Positions 34,909 through 42,182 are shown, numbered from the stretch's first letter. The stretch: DNA of 64,000 nt from an uncultured Lachnospiraceae bacterium (GCA_910586205.1 CAJUGD010000008.1:59193-123192); one strand, 5' to 3'. Translations and numbers: made by a program. Notes: generated by a model from the sequence alone, not told the origin.

Positions 34909-34975
34909 TTTAAAACAGGGGAGGTTTTAAAATAGCAGGAGGTTCCCAAATCCCGGGAGCCTCCCCTTTTCCTGC
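34909..34975 (+). terminator. Two tandem hairpins after the PTS gene, the second a terminator
   Basis: TTTTAAAAC/GTTTTAAAA (about 34911-34933) is a perfect 9-bp palindromic stem with a 7-base loop; directly after it GGAGGTTCCC pairs with GGGAGCCTCCC around AAAT and is followed by CTTTTCC, ending the PTS operon. The 34730-34998 interval holds no gene. Confidence 0.65.
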
Positions 34976-34998
34976 TTTTACCTTCTTTCGAAATCTTA

Positions 34999-35625
34999 TC
35001 ATCCTCTGCCTTTCATCCTTCTATCCGGCTCTCCCTTTATCTTTCCCACCTTCCGGTAAAAAGAAGTCACCGGCATATTGCAGAGCTGCGCCGCCTCCTT
35101 TGCCGTAATCTCCTTTGAGATCCATTTTCTTGAAATCTGCCCGAAATTATCTGGCAGAGGATTCTCCGGCCTTCCGAATCTTACCCCCCGCTCCTTTGCC
35201 GCCTCGATTCCTTCTTTCTGCCTCTGACGTATATTCTCCCTCTCATTCTCTGCCACAAAAGACAGCACCTGAAGCACAATATCACTCAGAAAGGTCCCCA
35301 TCAGATCCTTCCCCCGGCGTGTATCCAAAAGCGGCATATCAATCACCACAATATCTACCTGCTTTTCCTTCGTCAAGAGCCTCCACTGCTTTAGAATCTC
35401 ATCATAATTCCTTCCCAGCCGGTCAATACTCTTTATATACAAAACATCATCCGGCTCCAGCCTTCCTAACATAAAATTATACATCGGACGATCAAAATCC
35501 TTCCCGGACTGCTTATCCATATAAATATTTTCTCTGGGTATCCGAACCTTACTCATTGCCACCATCTGCCTTCCCTCATTCTGCTCTCTGGTGCTGACAC
35601 GCACATAACCATACATTTTCCCCAT
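34999..35625 (-). CDS. Serine recombinase (resolvase/invertase family)
   Basis: A 208-residue small serine recombinase. The N-terminal catalytic domain has YGYVRVSTREQN (catalytic Ser11), then DRPMYNFMLGRLEPDDVLYIKSIDRLGRNYDEIL and FVAENERENIRQRQKEGIEAAKERGVRFGRP. A C-terminal helix-turn-helix (ITAKEAAQLCNMPVTSFYRKVG) binds DNA. The start at 35625 has AGGAGGCTGT upstream; an in-frame extension to 35748 lacks a site and is not conserved-looking. No obvious invertible segment or partner genes were found next to it, so it may resolve or invert DNA elsewhere. Confidence 0.88.
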   Translation of the reverse strand: MGKMYGYVRVSTREQNEGRQMVAMSKVRIPRENIYMDKQSGKDFDRPMYNFMLGRLEPDDVLYIKSIDRLGRNYDEILKQWRLLTKEKQVDIVVIDMPLLDTRRGKDLMGTFLSDIVLQVLSFVAENERENIRQRQKEGIEAAKERGVRFGRPENPLPDNFGQISRKWISKEITAKEAAQLCNMPVTSFYRKVGKIKGEPDRRMKGRG

Positions 35626-35883
35626 TACAGCCTCCTGTCTCTCTTTTGTACTCCTAACGTACACTTTTGTAATAGCGGTTCGTGAACTCTCAGCAATCTG
35701 ACAGGCAAAATAGCCCGTTCCCATTACCGCCTTTCTCACAAACTCCATGAATGTTACTGATTTTGTGTGTTAAAATCTGCTGTCATCCATTGTCACATTG
35801 CCTCGGCCAACCCATCCCAAGAAAGTGCGCAGACCCACAGCAAAAACACACTATGTGCGTATTTTACCGAATATCCACCAACA

Positions 35884-35920
35884 AAAAAACAGGCCATAAA
35901 ATGATATGGTCTGTTTTTTC
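35884..35920. terminator. Bidirectional terminator between histidine kinase and recombinase
   Basis: AAAAAACAGGCCATA pairs with TATGGTCTGTTTTTT (one G-U) around a 6-base loop. A/T tracts on both sides let it work on either strand; it lies 9 bases past the kinase stop. Upstream, 35749-35883 has no gene. Confidence 0.75.
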
Positions 35921-35928
35921 CCACTGTT

Positions 35929-37554
35929 TCATTCTTCTGCTCTATCCAGGGTAAACCAAAACTCCACCCCATCCTCCACATTCTCCACCCCACAGCTCTG
36001 ATGGTGGGCATCCATCACTGCCTTTACAATAGAAAGCCCGATCCCACTTCCCCCATAAGCCCTTGTCCGCGCCTTATCCACCTTATAAAACTTTGTCCAA
36101 AGATTAGGAAGATCCTCCGCAGGAATCCCATCCCCTGTGTTAAACACCAGAACCTTTACCGTCTCAGACCCGCACTCCGTCACAATACGGATCATCCGCT
36201 TTCCGCCCAGGTGATTCAGCGCATTATTCAGATAATTGGTCAGTACCTCCTCGATCTTAAACTCATCCGCCGTCACATACAAAGGGCCCTCCGGCTCAAA
36301 CACCACCTGCGCTTCCTTCTGCTCCAATAGAATCCGGGAAGCATTTAAAAGATCCCCTATCAGTTCATGAATATCAAACCGCCCAAAAGCAGGCGTATCG
36401 CTTCCAAACTCCAAGGCGCTTAACGTCAAAAGCTGCCGGACCATCTTGTTCATCTTCCCGGCCTCATCCATAATCACCTCACAATAATAATCCCTGCTCT
36501 CCTTCTCCTCACACATGCCCTCGCTCAGCCCTTCCGCATATCCCTGGATCAATGCAATCGGAGTCTTAAGCTCATGGGATACATTGGCAATAAACTCCTT
36601 GCGCATCTCATCGATCTGAATCTTTTCCTCAATATCATGCTGAAGCTGACAATTTGCCTTCCGCAAAGCGCCGATAGTCTCCTTCAGCTTGTCTGACAAG
36701 GTGTTCATACTGCGGCCCAGCACCCCGATCTCATCCTGGGAATGGCCCTCATACTTGGCCTCAAAATCAAGCTCTGACATTCTCTCGGACAAAACTGCCA
36801 GACGCATCAAAGGCTTTGTCACCCGGTTTGTGACAAAATACATCAGGATACTGCCAAACACCAGCGCCATCAGCCCCACATAGGTCGTAAACCGGTTAGC
36901 CAGCATCACACTCTCCCGGATACTGGCCAAAGGCATGGACATAATAAACAAGGTACGATTATCTGACAAAAATCCCCAACTCTCCATATAGGTAGAGCGA
37001 AACCGGGAGTCATAATTGGTCTCAATCACATAATTTTCATGCTCTTTTAACATAAAAGCATGCTTTTTCCCAATTCCCAGCACATACCGCTGTACCTTCT
37101 GCACCAGATAATCACTGTCCCTGCCTGATCCCAAAATTGTAGCCCCGGTATTGCTGTCAATAAGAACCATATTAATATTGCTCTTATCCCCATAATCCCG
37201 AATGGTTCCCAAAAGCGTCCCCTCCTCCTGGAAATTCTCCTCACCAGTACTGCGATCTGGTGTCTGAGACCAGGTATCCCACTCCTTTTGAAGCTCCTCT
37301 GCAATCACATTCCCAATGCTTTCCCCGCTATCTGTCCTCTCCAGCACAGCGGCATTAATATCCTCATATGCCGCTTCCATTTCCTTTCTCTTTTCATCAA
37401 TATAATACCGCTCCAGCCACCAGTTGTTAATCATCCACACAGAAAACAAAACTGCTGACATAATTCCTAAAAAGATCACCATAATCCGGCGGCGGATCGA
37501 ATGCCGGACACTGCCGGACCCGGTATTGCCAGAGCCATTGTCTGATTTCTTCAT
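35929..37554 (-). CDS. Sensor histidine kinase
   Basis: A 541-residue membrane kinase: N-terminal transmembrane segment (about residues 23-43, VIFLGIMSAVLFSVWMINNWW), extracytoplasmic sensor, second segment (about 225-245), HAMP (RVTKPLMRLAVLSERMSELDFEAKYEG), HisKA with FIANVSHELKTPIALIQGYAEGL, and HATPase_c with NYLNNALNHL, FNTGDGIP and GGSGIGLSIVKAVMD. The start at 37554 is preferred since GAGGTG lies upstream; a start at 37593 is possible. Its likely partner regulator lies 1.57 kb upstream on the same strand, separated by a toxin-antitoxin island. Confidence 0.9.
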   Translation of the reverse strand: MKKSDNGSGNTGSGSVRHSIRRRIMVIFLGIMSAVLFSVWMINNWWLERYYIDEKRKEMEAAYEDINAAVLERTDSGESIGNVIAEELQKEWDTWSQTPDRSTGEENFQEEGTLLGTIRDYGDKSNINMVLIDSNTGATILGSGRDSDYLVQKVQRYVLGIGKKHAFMLKEHENYVIETNYDSRFRSTYMESWGFLSDNRTLFIMSMPLASIRESVMLANRFTTYVGLMALVFGSILMYFVTNRVTKPLMRLAVLSERMSELDFEAKYEGHSQDEIGVLGRSMNTLSDKLKETIGALRKANCQLQHDIEEKIQIDEMRKEFIANVSHELKTPIALIQGYAEGLSEGMCEEKESRDYYCEVIMDEAGKMNKMVRQLLTLSALEFGSDTPAFGRFDIHELIGDLLNASRILLEQKEAQVVFEPEGPLYVTADEFKIEEVLTNYLNNALNHLGGKRMIRIVTECGSETVKVLVFNTGDGIPAEDLPNLWTKFYKVDKARTRAYGGSGIGLSIVKAVMDAHHQSCGVENVEDGVEFWFTLDRAEE

Positions 37555-37560
37555 CTGACT

Positions 37561-37578
37561 GTTCACCTCGAATTTATA
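37561..37578. repeat. 18-bp direct repeat, kinase-side copy
   Basis: GTTCACCTCGAATTTATA is identical to 39131-39148. On the minus strand it supplies the ribosome binding site of the kinase gene. The other copy encodes the YKFEVN codons at the C-terminus of the response regulator. Together they bound the toxin-antitoxin island. Confidence 0.85.
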
Positions 37579-37740
37579 AATCATGCTTACCATCGTTTCT
37601 ATCTTTTATATCACTTATTTTCCGTTATTTCCACCGATTCCATACTATTTCACATAATCTTCATAATTTCCTCTATTTCTATTAAAATTATATCTTTTTC
37701 TCAATTTCCCTTTGCATCCATATTTTACTCATTTTGGCCC

Positions 37741-37904
37741 TAGTGCTCCATCCGGCCAGTAACTGCACTTTCAGCACCGTCTATTTTGCCATCTGCTGCG
37801 TTGTCGTTAGTCAACGATGCCACCGCATCGTCTCCCTCCTCCGCCTTGCAGACTGACAAAATATCCGGCACTGGCAGTGCAATTTCTGGCCGGATGGAGC
37901 ACTA
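37741..37904. repeat. 164-bp palindromic (MITE-like) repeat
   Basis: TAGTGCTCCATCCGGCCAG at 37741-37759 is the exact inverse of 37886-37904. The symmetry continues imperfectly inward (TGCACT, CAGCACCG, TATTTTGCCA against their complements), so the RNA or single strand could fold into one long hairpin. The centre (37790-37850) is not self-complementary and has CGTTGTCGTTAGTCAACGATG. No protein is encoded. It has the look of an interspersed non-autonomous element; only one copy is in this window. Confidence 0.75.
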
Positions 37905-38015
37905 CTGCATATGAATGAATTTTCCCACCAATTTTTTGCCATGCCGAAACGCTTATCATGCTTTGAGCAAAATCTTTTATGGTATGCGCTGATACGCCAG
38001 TCTCTCCATTTTTAA

Positions 38016-38044
38016 TTGAGAAATACTTGTGTTCATGTTATAAT
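38016..38044 (+). promoter_or_regulatory. Promoter of the TxpA-like toxin gene
   Basis: TTGAGA (38016-38021), 17-base spacer, TATAAT (38039-38044), with a TG-containing extended element before the -10. The toxin start is 80 bases downstream. Confidence 0.75.
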
Positions 38045-38123
38045 GGGATTGTGTAATTGAAAAGGAAGAAGGATGCGGTTTTCTGATAGATGCCCTCTAG
38101 TCTTACGAAAGAGGGTGGTGCCC

Positions 38124-38204
38124 ATGAGCGTGATGGAAGTTTTGACATTATTGCTTGTTATCTTTGCGGCTCTGTCTTACATAGACAATCATAAAAAGAA
38201 ATAG
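38124..38204 (+). CDS. TxpA-like holin-type small toxin (type I)
   Basis: A 26-residue peptide: MSVMEVLTLLLVIFAALSYI followed by the basic tail DNHKKK. One hydrophobic helix with a short lysine end is the form of the Gram-positive TxpA/BsrG/holin-like toxins, which act on the membrane when not silenced by antisense RNA. A very strong GAGGGTGGTG ribosome binding site precedes it. Its own promoter is at 38016-38044 and an opposing promoter-terminator pair overlaps its 3' end, as in known type I systems. Confidence 0.8.
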   Translation: MSVMEVLTLLLVIFAALSYIDNHKKK

Positions 38205-38298
38205 CATCCCCACTGTCCAAAGTTAGATGCTATTTCTTTTATAATATTAATTTAACTGAGGGCACATCGGAACTCGTGTCCGATAAACCTTTCTGATT
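38190..38298 (-). ncRNA. Putative antisense RNA antitoxin (RatA-like)
   Basis: On the minus strand TTGAAA (38324-38329), 17-base spacer and TATAAT (38301-38306) form a near-ideal promoter. Transcription from about 38295 would run into the 3' part of the toxin transcript and end at the symmetric hairpin AAATAGCATC/GATGCTATTT (38199-38235), followed on this strand by CTTTTT. The RNA of about 100 bases would be complementary to the toxin mRNA 3' region, as RatA is to txpA mRNA. Confidence 0.7.
38199..38240. terminator. Bidirectional terminator in the type I TA locus
   Basis: AAATAGCATC (38199-38208) pairs with GATGCTATTT (38226-38235); CTTTTAT follows on the plus strand and CTTTTTAT on the minus strand. 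It includes the toxin stop codon. Confidence 0.75.
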
Positions 38299-38310
38299 AG
38301 ATTATACACC

Positions 38311-38342
38311 AGAGCCGCCTGTTTTTCAAGCGGCTCTTTTTT
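38311..38342 (+). terminator. Second terminator of the toxin transcript
   Basis: AGAGCCGC (38311-38318) pairs with GCGGCTCT (38330-38337), followed by TTTTT. It lies in the spacer and -35 of the antisense promoter, so the full toxin mRNA would be about 290 bases. Confidence 0.8.
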
Positions 38343-38350
38343 ACATATTT

Positions 38351-38368
38351 TTACTGTGTTTTCCGTCA
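38351..38368. repeat. 18-bp direct repeat, left copy, flanking the YoeB/YefM module
   Basis: TTACTGTGTTTTCCGTCA is repeated exactly at 39081-39098, enclosing the type II toxin-antitoxin pair and a nested hairpin. Confidence 0.8.
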
Positions 38369-38426
38369 GTGTTACTGTTCACTGGTACTCAGCGAATAGC
38401 AACAGGAATTATTCAAATCATGCACC

Positions 38427-38681
38427 TCAATAATGATATTTGCAGGTATAAACGATTAAATTACTCCCTTCCACATGATAAACTAACCTATGTTCTTCTG
38501 TTATTCTTCTGCTCCATTTTCCAGCCAAGTCATATTTTAGCGGCTCTGGTTTACCAAGTCCTTCAAAATGATTTCTTTTTATATCTTTTATCAATTCATT
38601 AATTCTCTTAATAATTTTCTTATCCATCTTTTGCCAATATAAATAATCCTCCCACGCATTTTCAGTGAAAGACACATTCAT
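38427..38681 (-). CDS. yoeB: YoeB/RelE family mRNA interferase toxin
   Basis: An 84-residue toxin of the YoeB type: FTENAWEDYLYWQKMDKKIIKRINELIKDI, then GLGKPEPLKYDLAGKWSRRITEEHRLVYHVE and a C-terminal YTCKYHY. The LKYDLAGKWSRRI and EEHRLVY segments hold the conserved catalytic Glu, Arg and C-terminal His/Tyr of ribosome-dependent RNases. It starts 3 bases after the antitoxin stop. Intact and full length. Confidence 0.93.
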   Translation of the reverse strand: MNVSFTENAWEDYLYWQKMDKKIIKRINELIKDIKRNHFEGLGKPEPLKYDLAGKWSRRITEEHRLVYHVEGSNLIVYTCKYHY

Positions 38682-38684
38682 AAT

Positions 38685-38936
38685 CTAATCCTCCACTTCA
38701 AATTTTATAAGTTTTCCTTCTTCAGCCTGTTTAATAGATTCCTTTAACCATTCATAATTTGCTTTACTTTCTCTTATGTGTAGGTTTTCCATCAAATTAT
38801 CATACTGTGCCTGAGACATAAGCACAACATTTTCATCGTTTTTTCTGGTTATTATTGCAATATCCGAATCATGTACAACCCGGTCACAGACATCCTTAAA
38901 ATTGTTCCTGACATTTGAAAAATTAGTCGCTATCAT
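38685..38936 (-). CDS. yefM: YefM/Phd family antitoxin
   Basis: An 83-residue antitoxin: MIATNFSNVRNNFKDVCDRVVHDSDIAIITRKNDENVVLMSQAQYDNLMENLHI, then the toxin-binding tail. The Phd/YefM DNA-binding fold at the N-terminus normally represses the operon. The start at 38936 has AAGGAGGG nine bases upstream; a longer reading to 38975 is unlikely. Cotranscribed with the YoeB toxin. Confidence 0.93.
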   Translation of the reverse strand: MIATNFSNVRNNFKDVCDRVVHDSDIAIITRKNDENVVLMSQAQYDNLMENLHIRESKANYEWLKESIKQAEEGKLIKFEVED

Positions 38937-39007
38937 ACATTCTCCCTCCTTTTTTGGCTTTAGTATATCCTTCATTTACAGAATTGTCAATATCTTGTAC
39001 AATATTC

Positions 39008-39098
39008 TGTGCATCCGCCGGAGGCTCACAGTAACCCCTCTCTCATTTATGGTGGTGCCGCGATAACGCGGCATGAGGGGTTACTGTGTTTTCCGTCA
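39008..39098. repeat. Nested hairpin with dispersed-repeat ends and right 18-bp repeat copy
   Basis: CACAGTAACCCCTC (39027-39040) pairs exactly with GAGGGGTTACTGTG (39075-39088); inside it TGCCGCG (39056-39062) pairs with CGCGGCA (39067-39073). The left flank 39008-39026 occurs reversed at 29126-29144. The right end 39081-39098 is the second copy of TTACTGTGTTTTCCGTCA. Upstream of yefM, it may act as terminator for incoming transcripts or mark an insertion end. Confidence 0.7.
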
Positions 39099-39124
39099 TA
39101 TACATCCTTTTACGCATACCGCCT

Positions 39125-39802
39125 TTATTCGTTCACCTCGAATTTATACCCCATCCCCCAGATGGTCTTAATATAATCCCCCTTTTCCCCCATCTTGCTC
39201 CGCAGCTTCTTCACATGGGTGTCAATCGTCCTGGCGTCTCCAAAATAATCATAATTCCACACATGATTTAAAATCTTCTCCCTGGAAAGAGCCAGCCCCT
39301 GATTCTCCATAAAATAATTCAGCAGCTCAAACTCTTTGTAGCTTAAATCAATGACCTGCCCGTCAATAGTCACCTGATGGGCCGCCTTGTCAATCCGGAT
39401 GCCGCCTGCCTCTGATGTATCTGCGGGCGTTCCCTGGCTTCTGCGCAGGAGCGCCTCCACCCGCGCCACCAAAATCTTAGGACTGAAAGGCTTAGAAACA
39501 TACTCATCCACTCCCAGTTTAAAGCCCTGCAGCTCATCCCTCTCCTCCCCTCTTGCCGTCAGCATCATAACCGGCACCTGAGAATACTGGCGGATGGTCT
39601 TACACACTTCCCACCCATCCATCTTGGGCATCATCACATCTAAGATTACCAGAGCAATATCCTTCTGAGCAAAAAACATCTCCAAAGCCTGCTCCCCGTC
39701 CTCTGCCTCCACAACCAAAAAACCTTTTACAGACAAAAAATCCTTCACCAGCTTCCGCATCCTGGCCTCGTCATCCACAACCAAAACCTTTAACAGCTCC
39801 AT
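39125..39802 (-). CDS. OmpR-type response regulator
   Basis: A 225-residue regulator: receiver domain with acidic pair VVDDEARMRK, phospho-Asp in LVILDVMMPKMDGWEV, Thr in PVMMLTARGEE and Lys in VDEYVSKPFSP, and a C-terminal winged helix with DLSYKEFELLNYFMENQGLALSREKILNHVW and DTHVKKLRSKMGE, ending GYKFEVNE. The start at 39802 has GGAGGAGACC upstream. The final codons lie in the 18-bp repeat (39131-39148). The partner kinase is 1.57 kb downstream beyond the toxin-antitoxin island. Confidence 0.93.
   Translation of the reverse strand: MELLKVLVVDDEARMRKLVKDFLSVKGFLVVEAEDGEQALEMFFAQKDIALVILDVMMPKMDGWEVCKTIRQYSQVPVMMLTARGEERDELQGFKLGVDEYVSKPFSPKILVARVEALLRRSQGTPADTSEAGGIRIDKAAHQVTIDGQVIDLSYKEFELLNYFMENQGLALSREKILNHVWNYDYFGDARTIDTHVKKLRSKMGEKGDYIKTIWGMGYKFEVNE
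39131..39148. repeat. 18-bp direct repeat, regulator-side copy
   Basis: GTTCACCTCGAATTTATA, identical to 37561-37578, lies inside the last codons (YKFEVN) of the response regulator gene. It has the position of an attachment site at a gene's 3' end. Confidence 0.85.
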
Positions 39803-39898
39803 GCTTGGTCTCCTCCTTCTCACTGTCCTATATTTTAACAGATAAAGGCCAGTATTTCCACCACTTCACAGATAATTCACAGTTAGCAATCCTTTTTA

Positions 39899-41014
39899 CT
39901 AAATCCTGTCAAAAAATCTCTCCGTACACTGTATCGCCACACCATAGGCCGCTGCCTCCTGCCTGCATTTCCCAATCCTTAAAAACGACATGTCCGAATC
40001 AAGAAAATCACACTCTGCCGCCTTTTTATCCAGTTCCCTTCTGAAATCTTTTAAATACGCCCCAACCTTTCCTCCCAAAACCACATCACACCCAAAAGCC
40101 ATCCGCATGTTCACCACAAACACAGCCAAATCCCCCAGGTATTCGTCTAACCGCTCCCTATATCCCTCCTGCCGTCCTCTCACCCTTTCAAAAAATACAT
40201 CAAGCCCCGAATCTTCCCCCAAAAGAGCCGCCGCAGAGCAATAAGCATCCACACATCCCCGGCCTCCGCACCTGCAAAGGCGCCCGTCCTCTTTAAGCCT
40301 CATATGGCCAAACCGGACTCCCCTTCCGCTCTCCCCTCCATACAAGCTTCCTCTCAGAAAAACTGCCCCTCCCACCTGGTCATTTAATGCAAGGTATACC
40401 CCGTCCCTTTTCTCCCCCGCAAACTCCCCATAAGCTGCCCCGTTTACATCGTTTTCCAAATAACACGGATACCCTGCCATATCCTCAAACCGCCGAAAGC
40501 TTATATTCTCCACCCCAAGGATTTGAGAACGGATCAGCAGCTTTTCTTTCTGATCCACTTCCCCGGGAAGGGCAATCCCCACTCCTTGGATCTTTCGTTT
40601 TTCCACCCCGGACTGTTCCAAAAAAACCTGCAGCCAGTTTCCGGCTGCCTCATAATAAGAAAACTCCCTGGTAAAAGGAAGCCGGATCCTGGCCTTTTTC
40701 ACCAGCTTCCCTTTTAAGCTTACCATGACAAAATCAATATGCCCCTTTGCAACATCCATGCCGGCTCCATAAGCCGCATTCTCTGCAATGGACATTCCTT
40801 TTGCCTTTCTTCCCCCGGTAGAGCCATATTCCCCTACCTCCTCCACAATCCCCTCATCTTCTAACTCCCTTACCCCCTGAAGGACCGTAGGCATACTAAG
40901 CCCCAGCCTGACGCTGATCTCATTTTTTGAGATCATTCCCGCCTCTGCTATCAGTCTGGCAATACGAGTTCTGTTTATACGCCTTGTCTCCTTTTTTCCC
41001 TCTCCCTTTTCCAT
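39899..41014 (-). CDS. ROK family transcriptional regulator
   Basis: A 371-residue NagC/XylR-type repressor. N-terminal helix-turn-helix (TRIARLIAEAGMISKNEISVRLGLSMPTVLQGVRELEDEGIVEEVG, then GSTGGRKAKG) is followed by a ROK sugar-kinase-like domain with IQGVGIALPGEVDQ, LENDVNGAAYGEF and zinc-binding CRCGGRGCVDAYCS. The start at 41014 (ATG) has GGGGGA upstream; the TTG two codons earlier is less likely. No sugar genes are adjacent, so its regulon and ligand are unclear. Upstream 41021-41279 is the intergenic region shared with the divergent PH-domain gene and holds no other gene. Confidence 0.88.
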   Translation of the reverse strand: MEKGEGKKETRRINRTRIARLIAEAGMISKNEISVRLGLSMPTVLQGVRELEDEGIVEEVGEYGSTGGRKAKGMSIAENAAYGAGMDVAKGHIDFVMVSLKGKLVKKARIRLPFTREFSYYEAAGNWLQVFLEQSGVEKRKIQGVGIALPGEVDQKEKLLIRSQILGVENISFRRFEDMAGYPCYLENDVNGAAYGEFAGEKRDGVYLALNDQVGGAVFLRGSLYGGESGRGVRFGHMRLKEDGRLCRCGGRGCVDAYCSAAALLGEDSGLDVFFERVRGRQEGYRERLDEYLGDLAVFVVNMRMAFGCDVVLGGKVGAYLKDFRRELDKKAAECDFLDSDMSFLRIGKCRQEAAAYGVAIQCTERFFDRI

Positions 41015-41279
41015 ACCCAATCCCCCTGATTTTCCTTTTTACAAATATTCTGCAGCAGTTCCTCTCATGCTTTCTGTCCTGCGCAGGCAGGCAAGAAGCC
41101 TACATCTGAACGGTTATAATACTTTGATAAAAATGATGTTGGAGTCATTGTATTATAAAATGGAATAACACGCAACTTAAATGCACAACTCTTTATGAAA
41201 AAAACGTGACTTCTCTTTTCCTTTATGGTACACTACCCTTAAAATATTTACTATTTTATATAGAAAGAAGGATCCGTAT

Positions 41280-41696
41280 ATGGCAGAATCAGAATATTTA
41301 TGGAAAGATAAAAAACATCACCTTTGGTTTCCCTTAAGCTTTACCACCTATTACATAGAAAATGACCGTTTAATGATCAAACATGGATTTCTCAGCACAA
41401 TGCTTGACGAGACGCTCCTTTACCGCATTGTGGATTTGACCCTTTATCAATCCTTGGCAGGCAAGATTTTCGGCACCGGCGATATTATTTTGAAGACCAA
41501 GGTAGACTCTACCCCTGAGATTGTTCTGAAGAATATTAAAAAACCTATGGAAGTCCGCCGCCTTCTCTCCCAGGCCATTGAAGAAAGCCGTCAGGCCCGC
41601 AATGTAGTAGGCAAAGAATTTTACGGCGCTTCCTCCCATGAACATATGGATTTAGACGGAGACGGCATGTGTGACTTTGATCATAAAGAATTGTAG
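41280..41696 (+). CDS. PH domain protein with C-terminal EF-hand-like loop
   Basis: A 138-residue protein. The main part is a bacterial PH (bPH2/YdbT-like) domain: FTTYYIENDRLMIKHGFLSTMLDETLLYRIVDLTLYQSLAGKIFGTGDIILKTK, then VLKNIKKPMEVRRLLSQAIEESRQ. The C-terminus has MDLDGDGMCDFDHKEL, matching a calcium-binding DxDxDG loop. No membrane segment. AGAAAGAAGG precedes the start. Often found in Lachnospiraceae, function unknown. Confidence 0.8.
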   Translation: MAESEYLWKDKKHHLWFPLSFTTYYIENDRLMIKHGFLSTMLDETLLYRIVDLTLYQSLAGKIFGTGDIILKTKVDSTPEIVLKNIKKPMEVRRLLSQAIEESRQARNVVGKEFYGASSHEHMDLDGDGMCDFDHKEL

Positions 41697-41707
41697 ATAA
41701 AATATGT

Positions 41708-41730
41708 ACCGGAAGCATACCTGCTTCCGG
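41708..41730. terminator. Weak hairpin between convergent genes
   Basis: CCGGAAGCA/TGCTTCCGG with a 4-base loop lies between the ends of the PH-domain and DUF1540 genes. U-tracts are poor on both sides. Confidence 0.45.
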
Positions 41731-41736
41731 GATACG

Positions 41737-42051
41737 TTATCGCTCCTTAAAGGTAGCGCACTGCGTATGCTCTGCCCTGCTGGCCCCGTCGCCGCTCACA
41801 TTAATGTGTTCTGCCTGACAGTGCCGTCCTTCATTATAGATGCAGTTTATTGCCTCACAGTCAATCTCAAGACGGCTCTCCGGCGTCTTGAACACATTCT
41901 TGAATGCGCCCTCTTTGTTCTCGTCAAAGCTGCCGCAGCAGGTCTCAGAACAATCATGAGCGCTGTGCCCATCCACAATAATTGCCTGCTTACAGCAGCA
42001 GTTATCTGCATTATGCAGACAGTTGGTTACCGTACAATCAAGTTTTGTCAT
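41737..42051 (-). CDS. DUF1540 cysteine-rich protein
   Basis: A 104-residue protein with two DUF1540 units: DCTVTNCLHNADNCCCKQAIIVDG..CSETCCGSF (residues 5-42) and DCEAINCIYNEGRHCQAEHINVSGDGA..HTQCATF (residues 64-102). Cysteine spacing suggests metal binding. AAGGAGGT lies 12 bases before the ATG. The family is common in spore-forming clostridia, with unknown role. The upstream 42052-42182 interval has no gene. Confidence 0.85.
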   Translation of the reverse strand: MTKLDCTVTNCLHNADNCCCKQAIIVDGHSAHDCSETCCGSFDENKEGAFKNVFKTPESRLEIDCEAINCIYNEGRHCQAEHINVSGDGASRAEHTQCATFKER

Positions 42052-42182
42052 AATAAATGCATACCTCCTTGATGGTTTGATGTGATATCCAAAAAGCCGG
42101 ATACATCGATATCGTCAAATATCAAGGATAGTATGCACCTATCTTTTAAAAATATGATTCCTTTTTTTCTTTATTTGTTTTT

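Larger units (their letters stand above)
37579..39130. other. Genomic island with type I and type II toxin-antitoxin systems
   Basis: This 1.55 kb stretch separates a response regulator gene from the kinase gene downstream of it. It is bounded by an exact 18-bp direct repeat and holds an AT-rich segment with a possible new kinase promoter (TATAAT around 37688 on the minus strand), a 164-bp palindromic repeat, a txpA-like toxin with antisense RNA, and a yoeB/yefM-like pair that is itself bounded by an 18-bp direct repeat (38351-38368 and 39081-39098). No integrase or transposase is inside. Confidence 0.65.

Noticed and set aside
34740..35000. Invertible promoter switch beside the serine recombinase
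   Set aside because: No pair of inverted repeats flanking a promoter-like segment was found; only local hairpins.
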